This document shows positions 1 through 13,865 of a DNA stretch of 64,000 nt, one piece after another (positions within the stretch are counted from its first letter, which is position 1; each line of letters begins with the position of its first letter). The translations under genes were made by a program, and so were the position numbers. The stretch is from NCBI GenBank assembly GCA_020746105.1, contig CM036623.1, positions 2,790,001 through 2,854,000 on the forward strand. The letters are read 5' to 3'. This stretch comes from Trogon surrucura (taxonomy: Eukaryota; Chordata; Aves; Trogoniformes; Trogonidae). Under the pieces are notes generated by a model. It saw only the letters and a program-made list of their open reading frames with translations. It did no database searches and was not told where the DNA came from.

Positions 1-225
1 AATGCGTGCCTGCTCTGGATTTTTATAGCTCTTAAAAAGTAGCTGCGAGTGGTGTCTTGTATCAGAGGGAGGTTTTATATCGCTGCTGTGAAGCTTGCCG
101 TTACTACCGCTGAGGAAGTGACCTTGGCCCGCGTTTCCTCCCCTTCACTCCTCGCGCTATGTGTTAGCCCCGCATTTTGCTCTTCCAGTCAAAAGCTTCG
201 AAAAAGGATACGAGCCAAATGAGGA

Positions 226-252
226 TTTTTTTAATTTTTTTTTTTTTTTTTT
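226..252. repeat. T-rich low-complexity tract
   Basis: An almost pure T stretch interrupted by two adenines. No element is recognised next to it. Confidence 0.85.
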
Positions 253-470
253 AAAATGCAACTTAATAGCTTTCCAAAAATCCCTGCTCCCTTGAGGAAA
301 AAAATGCAAAACCAGATCTCCAGATCTAAACAAACTTTCTCTTGTTAAATAAACAGTTTTTAAAATCTCAGGACTTCACTTAGGAAAGAAAATTAAGTCA
401 GTAACCTCACCAGCCTTATTTTTCTATAAATCCCTGTGAGTTTCTTGGGGTAATTTTTTGGTGTTTAGTT

Positions 471-512
471 TTGTTTGTTGGTTTGTTTGTTTGTTTGTTT
501 GTTTGTTTTTTT
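471..512. repeat. (GTTT)n microsatellite
   Basis: Tandem tetranucleotide GTTT repeated about ten times with one early interruption (TTGG). It makes an artefactual Lys/Gln/Thr/Asn repeat open frame on the minus strand. Confidence 0.95.
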
Positions 513-3305
513 CTGGGAAGTTAAATGAAACTGCTGCACAAGGAAACAAATTTTGCTGGAATCAAGATGGGAAATACGAGCCAGTAAAACCAGCATGATT
601 TTCTCACTTCTGTCCTTAGAGGACATTCTGAACGAAAATGAAGGGAAAAGCCTGGAAAAAGCAATCAACTCGAAGGGTATTCCAAAAACCGTGGGATGCT
701 TTGTGTCAGGCACACTGCAAAAAACCCAAACCCAACACACAGCAATTATTCCATGAGGATGGGGATGTAGGAGTCGCCGTGCAGGGCTGAAGTCTAGTTA
801 GTTCAAGACAATTTCTCTGATCTTCGTGGAAAACAGAGAGAGTTTGGTTCTCCCTAGATAGTTTGGTGTCTGCGCTTCGTATTTTCAGGGTGAAAACTGA
901 TTTTTCTTGTGGTCATTTGGGGAGAGCTGGGCAGAGTTTTTCTAGCAAGTCTCCTATCACCAAGACATGTGGCAGTATCTGCTGTGCTGGCGATGAAGGG
1001 TGTATGGTCAGCAGGATTTAATTTTACTTTCCCCTCTCTAGACAACCCAGCAGCTTGTAGACTCTCAATGGGTTGGCTGTCTGAAAAATGTCAGCTGAAG
1101 TGACTTGTGCGTGTTTCTACCAACTTCCCAAACTGCGTTTAGGGTTTGAAGAGGTGGGGAGAAAGACCCTGATTGCTACAACTGCTTCGGTTTGCTTCAG
1201 AAAGGTTAATTAACAGAGCCCGTCGCAAGAAAGAACTTCGAAGTCTTCACACGGATTGATCTTTGAAGTACTCTATTCTCTAGCCGGCTCTTCGTTTCTT
1301 TTAAGAATGGGAGATGCAGCGAGTAATGGCAAACGTAGTAAGGGTGTTTGTGGAACTGTTCAGGCTGATTTGGTGGTAAGCTACACGAGCTACTTTGTGT
1401 GTTTTAACCCTGAAGACTTCAATGGTCTAGGTGTGCTGGTTTCATAAGGCAAAAAGGGATTCTCCACCCTCCTTCCTGTACTTGTCAATGGGTTATGGTC
1501 AACAGTGGCAGATAACACAACGTGGCTTCCCAGTTACAGTGTGTAGCAGAGGAGTAGAAGCTCTCACTACACGTGTGCGCTAGCCTTGCTGCTCTGCAGA
1601 TTTCACGTGGAGGAGACAATGAAGGAATTCAAGTTGCTTTTGTAGTCGTTATTACCTCTGCTGAGATGGTGCTTGCCCATCAACAGCCGCACTGTGGGGA
1701 AAAAAGCCTCTTGTAAGGAAACTTGATGATGAGCCACCTGAGGAGCTGGACAACAGTGGAAAGGAGGCAGATGAGCAGGTATCATCTGCTCTGGCTTGAG
1801 GAACACCATGGCTGGGTCTTCAGCAGTGAAATACTTAAATGCCAATAGTCCTTAACGCCCACTGAGATGCACCTAGTGACCTGTTGTCTAAGCTCCTACA
1901 GACTGCCTGAAAAGGACCCTCGGGATGCATCTGTCTCCATCACCATAGCCAGAAATTTAGACCTCGTTCACATGGTGTTAATTATCATTTTGATAGGGTG
2001 TGGACTTTTGGATGTTCTTTTTGTTTATCTAACTGAAAGGCTGGTCTGATGCTGTTAAGGGGAGTGCAAAGGTCTGTTTGTGTGGTTATAGCTCATTCCC
2101 CTGGCAATGCAGTGCTATAAACGCCTCGAATCTGGCAACTGTGTCCATCCTGCGGGAACCACACTAGTTTAACGCTGTCAGTATATTAAAGCAGTATTGC
2201 TTCTGTATTAACAAGCTCCTGTTTCTTTTAACAATGAAAACACACAGTAAGTAAATTACTTTTTTTTTTCCAACAACAGAGAATAAAAGGTATTAAATCG
2301 GTGTGTCCCTGCCTCAGGCTCTTGGCTGGGAGCATTTATGCGCTGCTGGCAGGCTCGACCTCTGCTGCAACCCATCAGACTCGTACAGAGGAGCCTGCTG
2401 AGGCATTGGGCACTGGAGCACAACCAAACCGAGGCGGGAGGTTGTCACAGCATCCAGGGCCAGCCTGCCTCAGGAGCAAAGGAGTAAGAGGAACAGCTCC
2501 CCTGCTTCTCCCTTCTGTCCAGCTGCTTCATTTCTGACCTCCCTGGCATCCAGAAACTGTATTCTGGTTTTTGCTCAAACCTGTGAGCTCCTGACATCGA
2601 TAAATCCACAGCAAAGCGTAATGTGTGGGCTGAGGTCAAGAAATGATAAAATCAGTGGAAGCACAAAATCACAAGTACCTGCAAACCCTTCTAAATCTTA
2701 ACGCAGTGGCTGCAGCTCATTTTTTGGCTTCTCTTCAGTTTGAGGATTAAAAGAAATGGGCACCTGGATGAATTTGTACAGTCTGCCTTGGTTTGGGAAG
2801 GCAGTGCCAGGTTGCTGGTTCCAATGTTTTGTCAGTGAAAGGAATTCATCTGAGCCAAAAATGAACTGCAAGTTTTGTTGTTTATACCTTAGTGGCTGGC
2901 GGCTTAACTATGCATGGAAATTTGGGTGAGCCTCCGTTCATGATAAATGGGCAATGACCTAACAGTCTGATGCCATCACAAACCATTTCTGTGGCAGATG
3001 ATTTAAAACAACTTCACATTTAGATGGGTATGGTGGTAGTTGCACCCCAGGTAACAGCCAGATCTGCTGTCGCCCTCAGGGCATGCACAAGATGGATTTG
3101 TCCCATAGCCATCAATACTATGTGACCTCAGAGACAGGCATCTGAAGCCAGGGCAATTCCTGGTGCACTATGAAGGGTCCATCTCCTGAAGAACCACCAG
3201 AACACACAAAAAACATTTTGGGGTGCTCCTGGCAGATGATCTGGCTGGGAACTGCAGAGATGGGACCCTGGCCCAGGCCAGGCTGAGAACTGTCCTTCGA
3301 AGTGA

Positions 3306-3640
3306 TCACAGAATCACAGAATGTTCAGGGTTGGAAGGGACCTCTAGACATCATCTAGTCCAACCCCCTGCCAGAGAAGGATCCCCTAGGGCAGCCACAC
3401 AGGAACACGTCCAGGCGGGTTTTGAAAGTCTCCAGTGAAGGAAACTCCACAACCTCTCTGGGCAGCCTGTGCCAGTGCTCCTTCACCCTCACAGTAAAGA
3501 AATTTTTCATGTCGAGGTGGAACTTCCAATGTTCTAACTTAAACCCATTATTCCTTGTTCTATTGCTGGGCACCACTGAGAAGAGATTGTCTCCTTTTGA
3601 CACCCACCCCTCCGATATTTGTATATCTGCACTTCACTTT
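3306..3640 (-). mobile_element. CR1 LINE fragment, 3' end, antisense
   Basis: The left edge carries the reverse complement of the CR1 3' tail (tandem ATTCTGTG-like octamers), followed by the reverse complement of the usual 3' UTR, including the antisense of 'ggttggactagatgatc'. Read on the minus strand, the open frame at 3355-3603 contains the CR1 reverse-transcriptase C-terminal signature around [19 protein letters not shown]. It is 5'-truncated, as most CR1 copies are. The right edge is degraded and approximate. Confidence 0.93.
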
Positions 3641-5108
3641 CTTGTCAGTCCTTCAGATCAAACGATGCTCAGGCTCTTCCAGGGGAGTAATGAAGAGCTG
3701 AGTTTTGAATCTTGGGCAAAACCACCGGGAAACAACCTAAGTCTTCCCTGAATTCCTTCCTTGCCAAGGGGTTTGGGTCCACTAAACAGCGATAGCTCAA
3801 AGTGGGGTTCTAGGGGCAAGGGTGAAGGGAAGAAGCTGATTTGCACTATTTTTTCATTGTTAGGAATATTGTCTTAGGACAGCCCTCACTTCCAGCACCA
3901 GATTCGGGGGATCCTCTGCTCCGTGCGGTGGGCTCAGCCTGCTCCACCCTGGGAACGTGGGCTTCCCCTGCTGGAGGGCAGAGCCACTGGTGGTGGTGAC
4001 AGAGCCCCTTGAGCTGCTCTCAGGGGCTGCCCATGTTAATGAGATAGCTTTCAGTGGTACATGGCTGGCAGCATCCTTTCAAATAACTGCTTCTTATTTG
4101 TTTACACGTCACTAAAGGGGACGTTTGCCTACTTGAGGGCTGATCTCTCTCAGTGAAAAGAAAGACTGAGGCTGGCCAGGGATGCAGCTTATGTTTTCAA
4201 GCTGGGATGCTGTACTGCACAGCCCTTCTCCCATTGTGCAAGCGTTTTCCATCCCTTTGGACATGTGAAAAGCCAGCCCCGAGAGCATTTGCAATAAATT
4301 TGCGTACAGGATGTGATGAACAGACTGAAATATAGGGATAGGTCTGGCTATTGATGAAACGTGTAACCCTCCCTGGGTGCAACTGACTGAGCTTCTCCTT
4401 TCCAGCAAGTGAAAAATCCATGGGAAAGGTGCAGATACGCTCCCAAACCAGAGGGACTCACTGGTGCTGACAGCTTGGCTTGGCCATCTCTCCACATCCT
4501 TCCCATGGAGGAAAGCTTCATCTCTTTGAAAGCTCAGTTCTGCCTTCACATCTGATCTCTACTGAGCAAAGCCATACTCTCTTCAGTTCCAAATCCTGCA
4601 TTGCCTTGATAAGTTTGTACCTGGCAGGCCCAGCTTCGAGTATTACCTTCTCTGCAAGAAAAAAGAAGAGCTGGCCAAGGAGGCAACAGCGGCCAGCTTT
4701 CTGATTTACAGATGCTTTTGTTGTAATGCACGTAAAAAATGACAATTTACAAGGGTAGTTTCTGAGAAACGGAATGAGGCTTCTTTCCCATCCCCTGGAA
4801 ATGTCCGTGTTTCATTTTTTTCTCCATCTTTCCATTTTTTCCCCTTCTGAAAAATGTTGTTATTTATATGCTGTAAGAATAAGAAGCATGTTTTTCCTTG
4901 CAAATGCCAGAAGGGCTTAATCTCAGGCCATTCCTTGGAAATAATTGGTTGCAGCATGCTCTGCCCAAGCTGAAAGATAGGAAATGTGTCTCTTCTTGGC
5001 ACCCCTGCTCAGAGCACTGTCTAATGAAATTGGGTATTTGCTCTTGAACAACGTGCCGTCTTAAATCTGGATCTTGGTCTTGCTGTGAGTGCTGAAAGAG
5101 AAAGAAAC

Positions 5109-5225
5109 CATAGAATCACAGAATGTTTTGGGATGGACAGGACCTTTAAACGTCCCCTAGTCCAATCTCTGCAATGAGCAAGGACGTCTCTAACTAGATC
5201 AGGTCACTCAGAGCCCTGGGAGATG
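5109..5225 (-). mobile_element. CR1 LINE 3' tail fragment, antisense
   Basis: Begins with the antisense CR1 octamer tail (agaatcacagaatg), then the antisense 3' UTR (ggacctttaaa..., ctagtccaa..., actagatcaggt). About 115 bp remain and no coding part is kept. Confidence 0.85.
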
Positions 5226-5449
5226 CTGTAAAGCCTAGATGTGGGAGCTGAATTTTAAAGTTAAGCTTCAGAGTTGACTTTCATGAGAATGACAAGAGTG
5301 GCCTCAGGTGGGCCAGAGCTTGGAGGGTGCAGCTGCAACCCCTGAGATCTGAGCAGCCGCCTGTCTTTGGATAGAGCAAACCTCAAACACAATGAGGCTG
5401 CTTGCATGACAGCCCTCAGAGATGAACGAGGATGTGATGAGTAGAAGAC

Positions 5450-5502
5450 TAAAATAAAATAAAATAAAATAAAATAAAATAAAATAAAATAAAATAAAAT
5501 AA
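5450..5502. repeat. (AAAAT)n microsatellite
   Basis: About ten perfect copies of the pentanucleotide AAAAT. On the minus strand it creates a repetitive FYFIL open frame that is not a gene. Confidence 0.97.
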
Positions 5503-7599
5503 TACAGACAAAATCTATTCAAAATCCCTTTTATGCCAGATTATCGTGGGGAGGTTGCAGAAGTCCCTGACGGCTGGAAACCTGTCAAAGCAAACCTGCC
5601 CTTCAGAGCTCTGCAGGGATCAAACAGCCCTACGAGATGCAGCTGTCCTCTCATCACGATTCTCCCTGCAGCTGATAAAGGGAACCTGGTGCCCCTTTTC
5701 CCCTGTGCCTGCTCCCCTCAGCTGCCCCTGGGCACGCTAGGAAGGGAAGAGCTGCCTCCCATCTCTGGAAACATGGGTACAGGGGCTGCTGCTCCTCTGC
5801 TGGGGCAGGAACGTTGCCCAGTACGTGTCTGAAGTTCTGTGATGGTGGAGCTGGAGCTGGGACGGAGCCTGCCTGGCTGAGCTGACTTTTTGGAGCAGGA
5901 AAGGCTGGTACCACGCTGGTATGTTGTATCATAACCATCTGCAGGCTGGGATTGCACACAGCTGTATGCGGGGCTTTAAAACTTGGGTCTATCAATGTGG
6001 TAATTTTTGTCTATGTAGATTTTACTATGCTCGTGTTTTTCAATATGATGTCAAGCAATATGATTCTAATTGTTGCACACAGACTTTTTCATCCTCTCTA
6101 CGTGAGGAAAGGTTTGTTGTAGTGGACACGTTTGTAGAGGAATTACGTGCACGGGCAGCTATATATTTGCTAGAGATGGCACGTTCCTTTGATCTTGCTG
6201 TGACCTTCAGACAGAAATGGCTGGGCTTGCACTGGCTCCTGGCTCCCGTGAGAGCTATTTTCCTGGCCTTCAGCCGGCACCAGGGAAAGTAGTGTCTGCT
6301 GCAAACTTGAGTTAGGCTTGAAACCGATCTAAAGGCGTAAAGCACGTGTGTGCGCGCAACGATGTGTCTCTGCTTCTGCAAGTGCTGCAGTGATGTGCTG
6401 AACATCTCTGCAGGCGTTCCGATGAAGGAGTACTGCTTCCACACGCAGTGGCTTAAGCAGTTCCTTCCATTTCTCGCTCCTTTTTCTGGCTGTTGCGCGC
6501 TCGCCGTGACAGCTCTTCATTGCCAAGCTGTGCAATCAGGTACCGGAAACAATTATGAGCAAAAATGAAATGTCGTTTTTTTTAAATAGTGAAATTTCTT
6601 ACTTTGTAATTCCAGTCCCCTCCTTCTATGTGAGAGCAGCGGAGGTCATTGTGTTCAGCACTTCTACCGCATTCACCTTTAGGGGGGAAAAATGTTTGTC
6701 CTAAAATATTCATATTTTAAGAATATGACTCTGACCTTCTCTATTACTGTTACAAATGTAATGTCTATTACATTTCTTTATTATACAGTGCACGCTGTAA
6801 TAATGTCTTGCTAAGGATGAAGTGCCTTGCTTTTCAAGGAGAGACAGGGAGTCTTTGACTCTTCTATTTGGGGAAGGGAAGGGCTGGCTGAGAGGGCAGG
6901 AATCGTGGAGGTGGTGGATTGAGTGGATAGAGAAGCACCGAACCTCGCTGCTTGGGGACCGGGGGCGCTCGGTGATGTGTGCGGGAGGTTCTTTTACAAC
7001 ATATAAAAGATAAAGCGGTGGTGTGCAACGGGTAGTGAGGCATTGAACCTTGCTGTCGCAGGAGGTGGTGGAAACAGAAGGTTAAGAAGGTGATTATGCA
7101 AATGTGTAAGCTCTGTTGCTGTAAACAGGTCCTATAGGGAATAGCAGGACTGCACCCTACATAACAGGGGCAGGTAGCCCAGGGGAGTGTGAGAGGCAGG
7201 GACTACGAGAAGGGGCTGCATTTATAAGTTCTCCCTAGATGGCATCTCTTGTGACCACTGCTGGAGACAAGTCAATAGGGCAGAATAAACCATTGGTTTC
7301 ACTTGGCACCAAGGGTGTTACACTCCTGCTAACTGTGTCCTGGGGGCTGGAGTTGCCCAGGGGTTTAATCACCAAGTCTTGCTGGGCAGAGCTGTCGCTG
7401 CTGAGGGTTTCTCACCCAAAATGACCAGACCTACATGATCCCAGTGCAAGGGGTTCCTGTGCTGGATGACCTCGTATCATGAGAGAAGAGCAGCTCTGTT
7501 TCTGTAGGAGTCCCAGAGTAAGTTAGCAGTGCGTTTGCAGAAGCTTGGCGATACCTGGGTTGCTGTTTAGAGAGATTGCAATGGAAAGGGGTGCTGCCA

Positions 7600-7890
7600 G
7601 GATCATTTAGGTTGGAGTAGATCTTAAAAAATCATTGAGTCCAACCATTAATCTAGCACTGCCAAGTCCAACACTAAACCACGTCCCTGAGCACCACATC
7701 TACACGTCTTTTAAAGATCTCCAGGTATGGTGACTCTGCCACTTCCCTGGGCAGCCTGCTCCAGTGCTTGACAACTCCTCTGGTTAAGAACTGTTTCCTG
7801 ATAACCAGTCCAAGCCTCTTCTGACACAACTTAAGGTCATTTCCTTTTGTCCTATTGCTTGTTACTTGTACTGATGGAGTCACCTATGTG
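7600..7890 (-). mobile_element. CR1 LINE fragment, antisense, older subfamily
   Basis: The minus strand reads through the end of the CR1 reverse-transcriptase frame (7674-7883, with LPREVAESPYLEIFKRRVD) and into a 3' UTR of the type containing antisense 'agtgctagattaatggttgga'. The sequence differs from the copy at 3306, so this is a different CR1 subfamily. It is truncated at its 5' end and lacks a clean octamer tail. Confidence 0.9.
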
Positions 7891-10084
7891 TTGCCCCGTG
7901 GAATGACCCGGTGTCTTCCAGGCTAAGGTAACTGCTTGCTAGCTTGCTGCAGGTCAGCAGTGCTTGCTGGTTGCAGTTCCCCATGGGCTACCATTTCCAT
8001 TTCAACAAATATTCTTGCCATCCTTGAAGTCCCCTTCACTCACCTCATCAGGAGCAAAGATGGTCCAATGTAACACAGGTGGAAAAAAAAAATGTAAAAA
8101 TCCATAGATCTTTAACACTGTGTTGATCTGTGTGGATCTTGAGCTCCTGTTGTCCTCTGGACTTCAACCTCTTCCCTGGCTTGCTTACGCTCTGCAGTTG
8201 CTGCTGCAGATGGATCTTGATGCTGGCAGGCAGAGGTTCTTGGATCAGGAACTGCAGTGCCTCTGGATTTGACTGATCTATGGCTCCTACTTCTTGCCTC
8301 CCCTCTGCCCGGAGTTTCTCACGCTGAGTGCCAGGGCTGGAATGTTTTGGAAAGGTTTTCCATTAACTGTCTGGGCTATTTTGAGCAGTAGAGCTTCAAA
8401 AATAAATACATTGCTGTGATTTTTCAGGCAAGCTAAACATTTTTCATTGCACTCGACTCAAACCCAGTCTGCTATGCACGGTGCAAGCCCCTTTTATGGG
8501 ATGTGTGAGAAACCGGGTAGGATATTTTTCACAAGTTATTTCCCACATTGTTGTGTTTTCACATGGAATTCTTCTGTTGTGGCAGACAGGAGTTTCATCA
8601 TTTTGCCAGATGAGCATTTCAAGCTGCTTTTGCTTTGCAGCCAAGAGGACTGTTACAAGCATTAACCTGGTAGCTACACCGAGCTGTAAAATCTTTGAAT
8701 TTCTATGAGGATTAAATTGCAGTTCAGGTCACAGCCGGCACTGCAACGGGCTGCCAATAAAGGAGAACAAATTGTCGCGGGATTGTAATAAAAAGATTTT
8801 TATTGTTAATTAATCCTTAGCACCAGAAAAAGTGCTACATGACTTACCGTAAAGGTGGGAAATAAATCCGTGTTCTAGAAAAGAGGCAGCGAGAAAGAGA
8901 AGCAAATGATTTGGGGTGAAAAAAGGGAAGAAAAGCGGTATGAGCGAGAGCAAAAATTTCCATCAGGCTCATAAAACAAATCGGGTTGATTATAAGTGGA
9001 TCTTCTAGTTAGTAAATTTTATTAATATGTAGTTATTACTCCTTAAATATTTATTCTGTTTCTGCACTTTCAGAAGATTGCATGATGGCTGCATGAATTC
9101 AGAGAGGTTTTTTTGGGCGCCATTGGCAGATTCTGTCTGGTTCTGCCGTAACTCCGCTCAGAAAGGGCGAATGGCACCGTTTCCCCGTTGTGAATCCTGG
9201 CTAACCATCTCTGGAGACTTTACTGGCTCCTCCTCACCGCCAAGGGAAATTCACCTTGCCACTGCTAGCCTTTGGCATGTGTTTTTCTCTCCGTACTTGA
9301 AGAGCACAAGTGCAATACGGAACTGTTAATTATGGCTTGTTGGGAATTCTTCTTTACGCTTTCATTGGAAAACATGCTGGTGATGATAACATTAAGGTTA
9401 TGATGACCTTCAATAGCGCCTGGTGCAATGTTTAACTGTACAATTTAAAGCAATTGAAACCCTGGTTCCCAGTTAGCTGTGTGCTGCTTGCCTTAACTGT
9501 GCCCTGAGTGACTCCACCACCTTATTGTTTGCACGCTGGCCAGAAGCAATGACCTAGAAGGTCGTATATGCCATGCTAGGCAGCTTCTCTTCTCTTAAAT
9601 GCAGAACTAATTGACATCCATCCTCTGTGCCTATTTCGTTGGGCATCTGTTGGGCTGTTTGTAGTTTGCCAGTGGTGGCTGAGGGCAGGGATGTGAAGGG
9701 TGGTACATGACATGAGGCACAGCGACACAGATTTTCAGAGACCCGCGTGTACTCACTCCTTCTGACCAGCAGAAGAGAACTTCTTCAGGCAAGGAGAGTA
9801 TTTCAGGCAGTTTAGGAATTTGACCAGTGTAGATGAGTACTGCAAATAATGTTTTCACCTTTCTTTTCAACAACCACGAGGTGGAGGATGAAGGCACGTA
9901 TTTTGCCATCTTGGCATTATGCTGTGGGCAAACATGTCTGGGAGGTTTCAGGGGTATCGTCTGGATCTGTACGAAGAGCATGGTGGGATGCCGTGGTCAT
10001 TCGTAACAGCGAAAGGACTTCATCTCTTTCTGCCCGTTGAGACAAATATTTCTCCTTCTCCCTCTCTTTCCCGGAGTTTTCCTG

Positions 10085-10119
10085 AGTTGAAAACTCAGTT
10101 GAAAACTCCACGAGTTTTC
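10085..10119. repeat. 12-bp direct repeat overlapping an 8-bp hairpin
   Basis: AGTTGAAAACTC occurs twice in direct tandem (10085-10096 and 10097-10108). The last eight bases of the second copy (GAAAACTC, 10101-10108) are followed, after the 3-nt loop CAC, by the exact inverse GAGTTTTC (10112-10119). No function is recognised. Confidence 0.85.
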
Positions 10120-13100
10120 CTCCCCCTTCAATAGGTAAATTGCTTTCACCCACTCCTGTCCACCTGTTCCTGACCTGCAAGCAGACCATTGACCCTGTTT
10201 GGGAAAAGACCAGGAGTTTCACCAGGGAGGGCAAGTGCCCAGCCCAGGGATGGGCCAGAGGAGGTGGAAGGAGCCACTTGGTGGCAGCAAGTTCAGAGAA
10301 AACCATCCTGTCTCACTTTCTCCCAGGCACCCTGCTCTGTCCCTGCAGAAGGAGCTGAGGAGTGATTTCTTTTGGAAAAAAAAAACCTGAATTAAGTTGT
10401 GCAAAGGAAAAGTAGCCTCATCTAGGAGCTGTGGCCAAGGCTCAGCTGAACAAAGTATCGGAGCTGTCTCAATGGACGGGCTTTGGAGTGAGAGTTAAAA
10501 GAAGGAACTCCTGTGGCTGGAGGGCTGCAGGGAGCTAAGCTGTGTTCGTGTCCTTGTCCCTTTTGCCTTCAAAATACATGGCTTTCTGAACTTTCAGTCT
10601 GTAGCACTTGCAGTGAGCAGGTAGGAGCCCAGCTGGGTGCACAGCATCTCTCATCCCAGCAGGATAACCTGCCGCTCTCCTTTCCCTCTGGAGCACAACC
10701 TGCTCCATCCCCTGATCCTAATGCAATTTTTCTTTAAGTGTTCTTAGCTAAACCTTGGATGACTTCATTTAAACCGTTTCCAGAGTCTAGACAGACCTTA
10801 TGTTCGTGTTTCAGATGGCACTTCCATGCCTAGAGGTCACAAATATAACAGACCTGATTTCTCAGATCGGAGTAGTGCTAAGAAAAAAAACCTTTTGGCG
10901 TTCTCCAGATGTTTCCTAGTTGAAAGCTCAGCTACATTTTCTGTCAGATCACTGCAAAAACGTGTACTGTGTCTCACCATAACTGTAAAGCAGCCCCACT
11001 TTATTTTTATTTTTTTTTTCCTTTCTGATGATAAATGTGGATGATGCTTGTCTTTTCTCCTGCAACAAAGACGATCTCAATCTTATCGGGGCAATTTGGG
11101 ACACCAGATCTGTCCTACTAGATGTTGTTACCAAGGCTGTCAGCCAAAGACACAAAAATGGCTTCTTGAGAGCACTCTTTAATATTCATGGTCCTAGGAG
11201 ATCTCTTTCCTTTGAAGATGGTGCTGATTAGGGCCTTGGTGATTATAAATAAAATAAGGTTCTTATCCTACATAAATTTCCTCTGTGTCGCTGGTCATAT
11301 TCTTCCCTCCTTGTTCTGTATCTAGATTATTCACTAAATACTGAGTTTATGCTCATGTTAAGAGAATCAACCACCTTATTCCACCATACAAAGTTTGTCA
11401 CAGAATAAGAAAAGGCTTAGCATCTCTAACGTGGAACAGTGATAGAGGAAACTGAAAAAGAACAAGTGTGGTGGATAAGACCTCATAATTCTGCTGTGGG
11501 GTTTGTACAATCTCGATTTATTTTTATTTATTTTTAGTTTATTAGATTTCTCGGGTCACTTAGGCCATTTGTGGAGTTAGCTGCTGCTTTTGCAAAGATC
11601 AGCAGTGAAGTATCATCACTGTTAATATTCCACGTTTGTCTACATTGCAGATTGTGTTGAGCAGAGATTTCCCTGCCAGACTGCTTCTCGTACTCTTGTT
11701 ATCTCTGATGGGGCTGGCTCTAATATCTGCCTGCAACGTTGTACCTATGCCTGAACAATTATTTTCAGAGATCCCTGTAGAATTAGGCTAGAACGGTATT
11801 GTCTTTTGAAAGAAAGATGAGATTCTGGGTGAAGGCTCTGAGGTCAAAGGTGGAATCGTTGTAAATTCTGGCCGTATGACATGGTACGGATAGTTTGGAC
11901 AGGGAAGCTAGCCATCCTTCAGTGAGACATCCATCGTTGTGGAGACACTTTCAAAGCGTGTGGAAGCCCGATCCGACTTTTTCAGCTCAGATACGTCCCA
12001 AAGCTCAGGCAATAAGCAATGGATCTCTACAAATCTGGCTGAACCAGATATACGTGGGCAAGTGTGAACTGCTCTGCCAACACCCCTGAGGGTGGGGAAC
12101 TTGGTGCTTTTGCTGTGCCCTTTCCTGGGATTGGGGCTAAAGCAGAGCTTTGCTACCCCATGCTCCAGCTGCTTTTTTGCAAGGACAACCTGTGCGTTTT
12201 GGTGTTGACTCCGGGAGGAAGACGTGAGTAAAAGTGACCTCCTCCTATGAGAAAGACGCCCTGAACTCCAGATTGTCCTTCCTACATCAGAGCTGACTCC
12301 TATTTCGGGGCTCTGCTGAAGCTTGCCTACAGGGCTCTCTGCTTTTTTCTGAGACTAACCTACAGGCCAGCCCTTGAAGCGGATTTTGGGTCTTCACATG
12401 AAATGGTTAAATTATCCTCATGGCTGAGGCTGAGACGTGAGTGGGAGTCACCACCAGGATAACTGAAAGCGGTGAAATGTGGTGCAGGGAGGCAATAGTG
12501 ACCACACGGCAGCTTACAGGGTGTGCCAGTGGGGAGGGACACGACGGAAGATGATTGAATGTCTGCGGTGGAAGGGTAAGCAGTGAGCAGGAGAAGGCAG
12601 TCTGTTTAGTTCGGGTGTTGGGGCAGAGGGTTTTCTCCCATCTAATTTCCTCATCACAGAGGGATTTGCTGTTCTGTAGCAAATCTTGCGGGACGGTGAG
12701 AAAAGCCTAAGAAAAAATCAAGCAAAGTCAAGTATGATCTGCACAGCGGTGAAAGAGGAGACAACATATGGGGCTGGCTCTGCTGTCACAGGGACATAAA
12801 CACGTCTTTCTTCCGCGCCTTTCTCTTTTCTGAAAGGCAAAGGTACCTAGGGGCACGTGAGATGCTTTGTAACTGCCTTTCTGCATCAGGAGCATGGGGT
12901 GTTTTGCAGCGAGGTTGATGTGGAGCTGTGCTGGTGTGGTCCTAACCAGAGCTTTGCCCCGACTGCTAGCGCAGCACAAGCCTGATGGATGAATTTCGTA
13001 GCGTGCTGTGCTTCAGGAAGCAAATGGCGTGCAGGCAGACCTGAAAGCGTAATTTAGCAGGGCAGGTTGCAATTACATTTGGAGGGATTTGGCCAGGAGG

Positions 13101-13771
13101 AAGGTAGGCAAAAAGTCGTTTAGTAGCCCTGCTGCCATTTTCTGCACTGTAACTCAAATTATCTAATCCCCTTGTCAGGTGCCTTGGAGGCACTCTCATT
13201 CTCTGAGCACGTGCCTTCACTGGCAGAGTTTTCTCAGTACCTCCTCCTGTTCTCTCAAACCCTGCTTGCACGGCAGCTGCCTTGGTTCCACAAGCTGGAT
13301 GGTTTGTTGCTCTCAGGGATGAACGTGGTGAGCTTCTCACGGCCACAGCTTTGGCAATGCCCTGCAACGTGGAGCTGTGTCATCGCGGCCGCGGGGCTCA
13401 GAAGGCCTCGTGGCGGTGGCGTGAGGGCTGGGCAGCCGCGTGAAGCGACGATGGGAGCAGGTGCTTGGGTTGACCCCAGCGCTTTATTTCCATGAGCCAC
13501 CACCGCTCAGGTGCGTGATGCTTCCCGGGCTGTGCCCGTTTCCACGGAGCAGGTGCCTGGATCCCCCGTGCCGTGGGGCTGCCAGGGCGAGCTCGTTGCC
13601 CACCTGCTTCGTGGCAGAGTCCCTACGGCCACTAAGGGACCGGGGCTAGCGGTGCCAGGAGGGCGACCTCCCGTGCCACCCGCATCCCCAGCGGCTGCCT
13701 CCTGTTCGCCCGCTCCCCGGCACGGAGGCCGGGCCGCCACAGCGGGGAGCACCCGCTTTCCCGGGGCCGCA

Positions 13772-13783
13772 CCCCCCCCCCCC
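13772..13783. repeat. Poly-C run (12 C) in CpG island
   Basis: Uninterrupted cytosines within the GC-rich promoter. Length is prone to polymorphism and to sequencing error. Confidence 0.9.
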
Positions 13784-13841
13784 TTTCTCCGGTTCAGCCG
13801 GAGCGCTGGGCGCATCCTCGGCTCAGGCAGCCGGCCAGACC

Positions 13842-13865
13842 GGGAGGAGGAGGAGGAGGAGGAGG
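13842..13865. repeat. (GGA)n trinucleotide run
   Basis: About seven GGA/GAG units in the CpG island upstream of the ATG. It is a purine-only tract on the + strand. Confidence 0.9.

Larger units (their letters stand above)
1..13380. other. Upstream flank of GALNT16, no gene recognised
   Basis: No coding exon or RNA gene could be supported in this stretch. The open frames are short, occur on both strands, lack recognisable family motifs and are not bounded by convincing splice signals. What can be named is three antisense CR1 fragments, a few simple repeats and a small hairpin, each listed separately. In human the gene upstream of GALNT16 is EXD2 on the same strand; I looked for a 3'-5' exonuclease exon here and did not see one. 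Distal regulatory elements of GALNT16 could lie here, but sequence alone does not identify them. Confidence 0.6.

Noticed and set aside
5921-6444. Open frames of 123 and 134 codons on opposite strands
   Set aside because: They overlap as mutual shadows and neither peptide resembles a known family.
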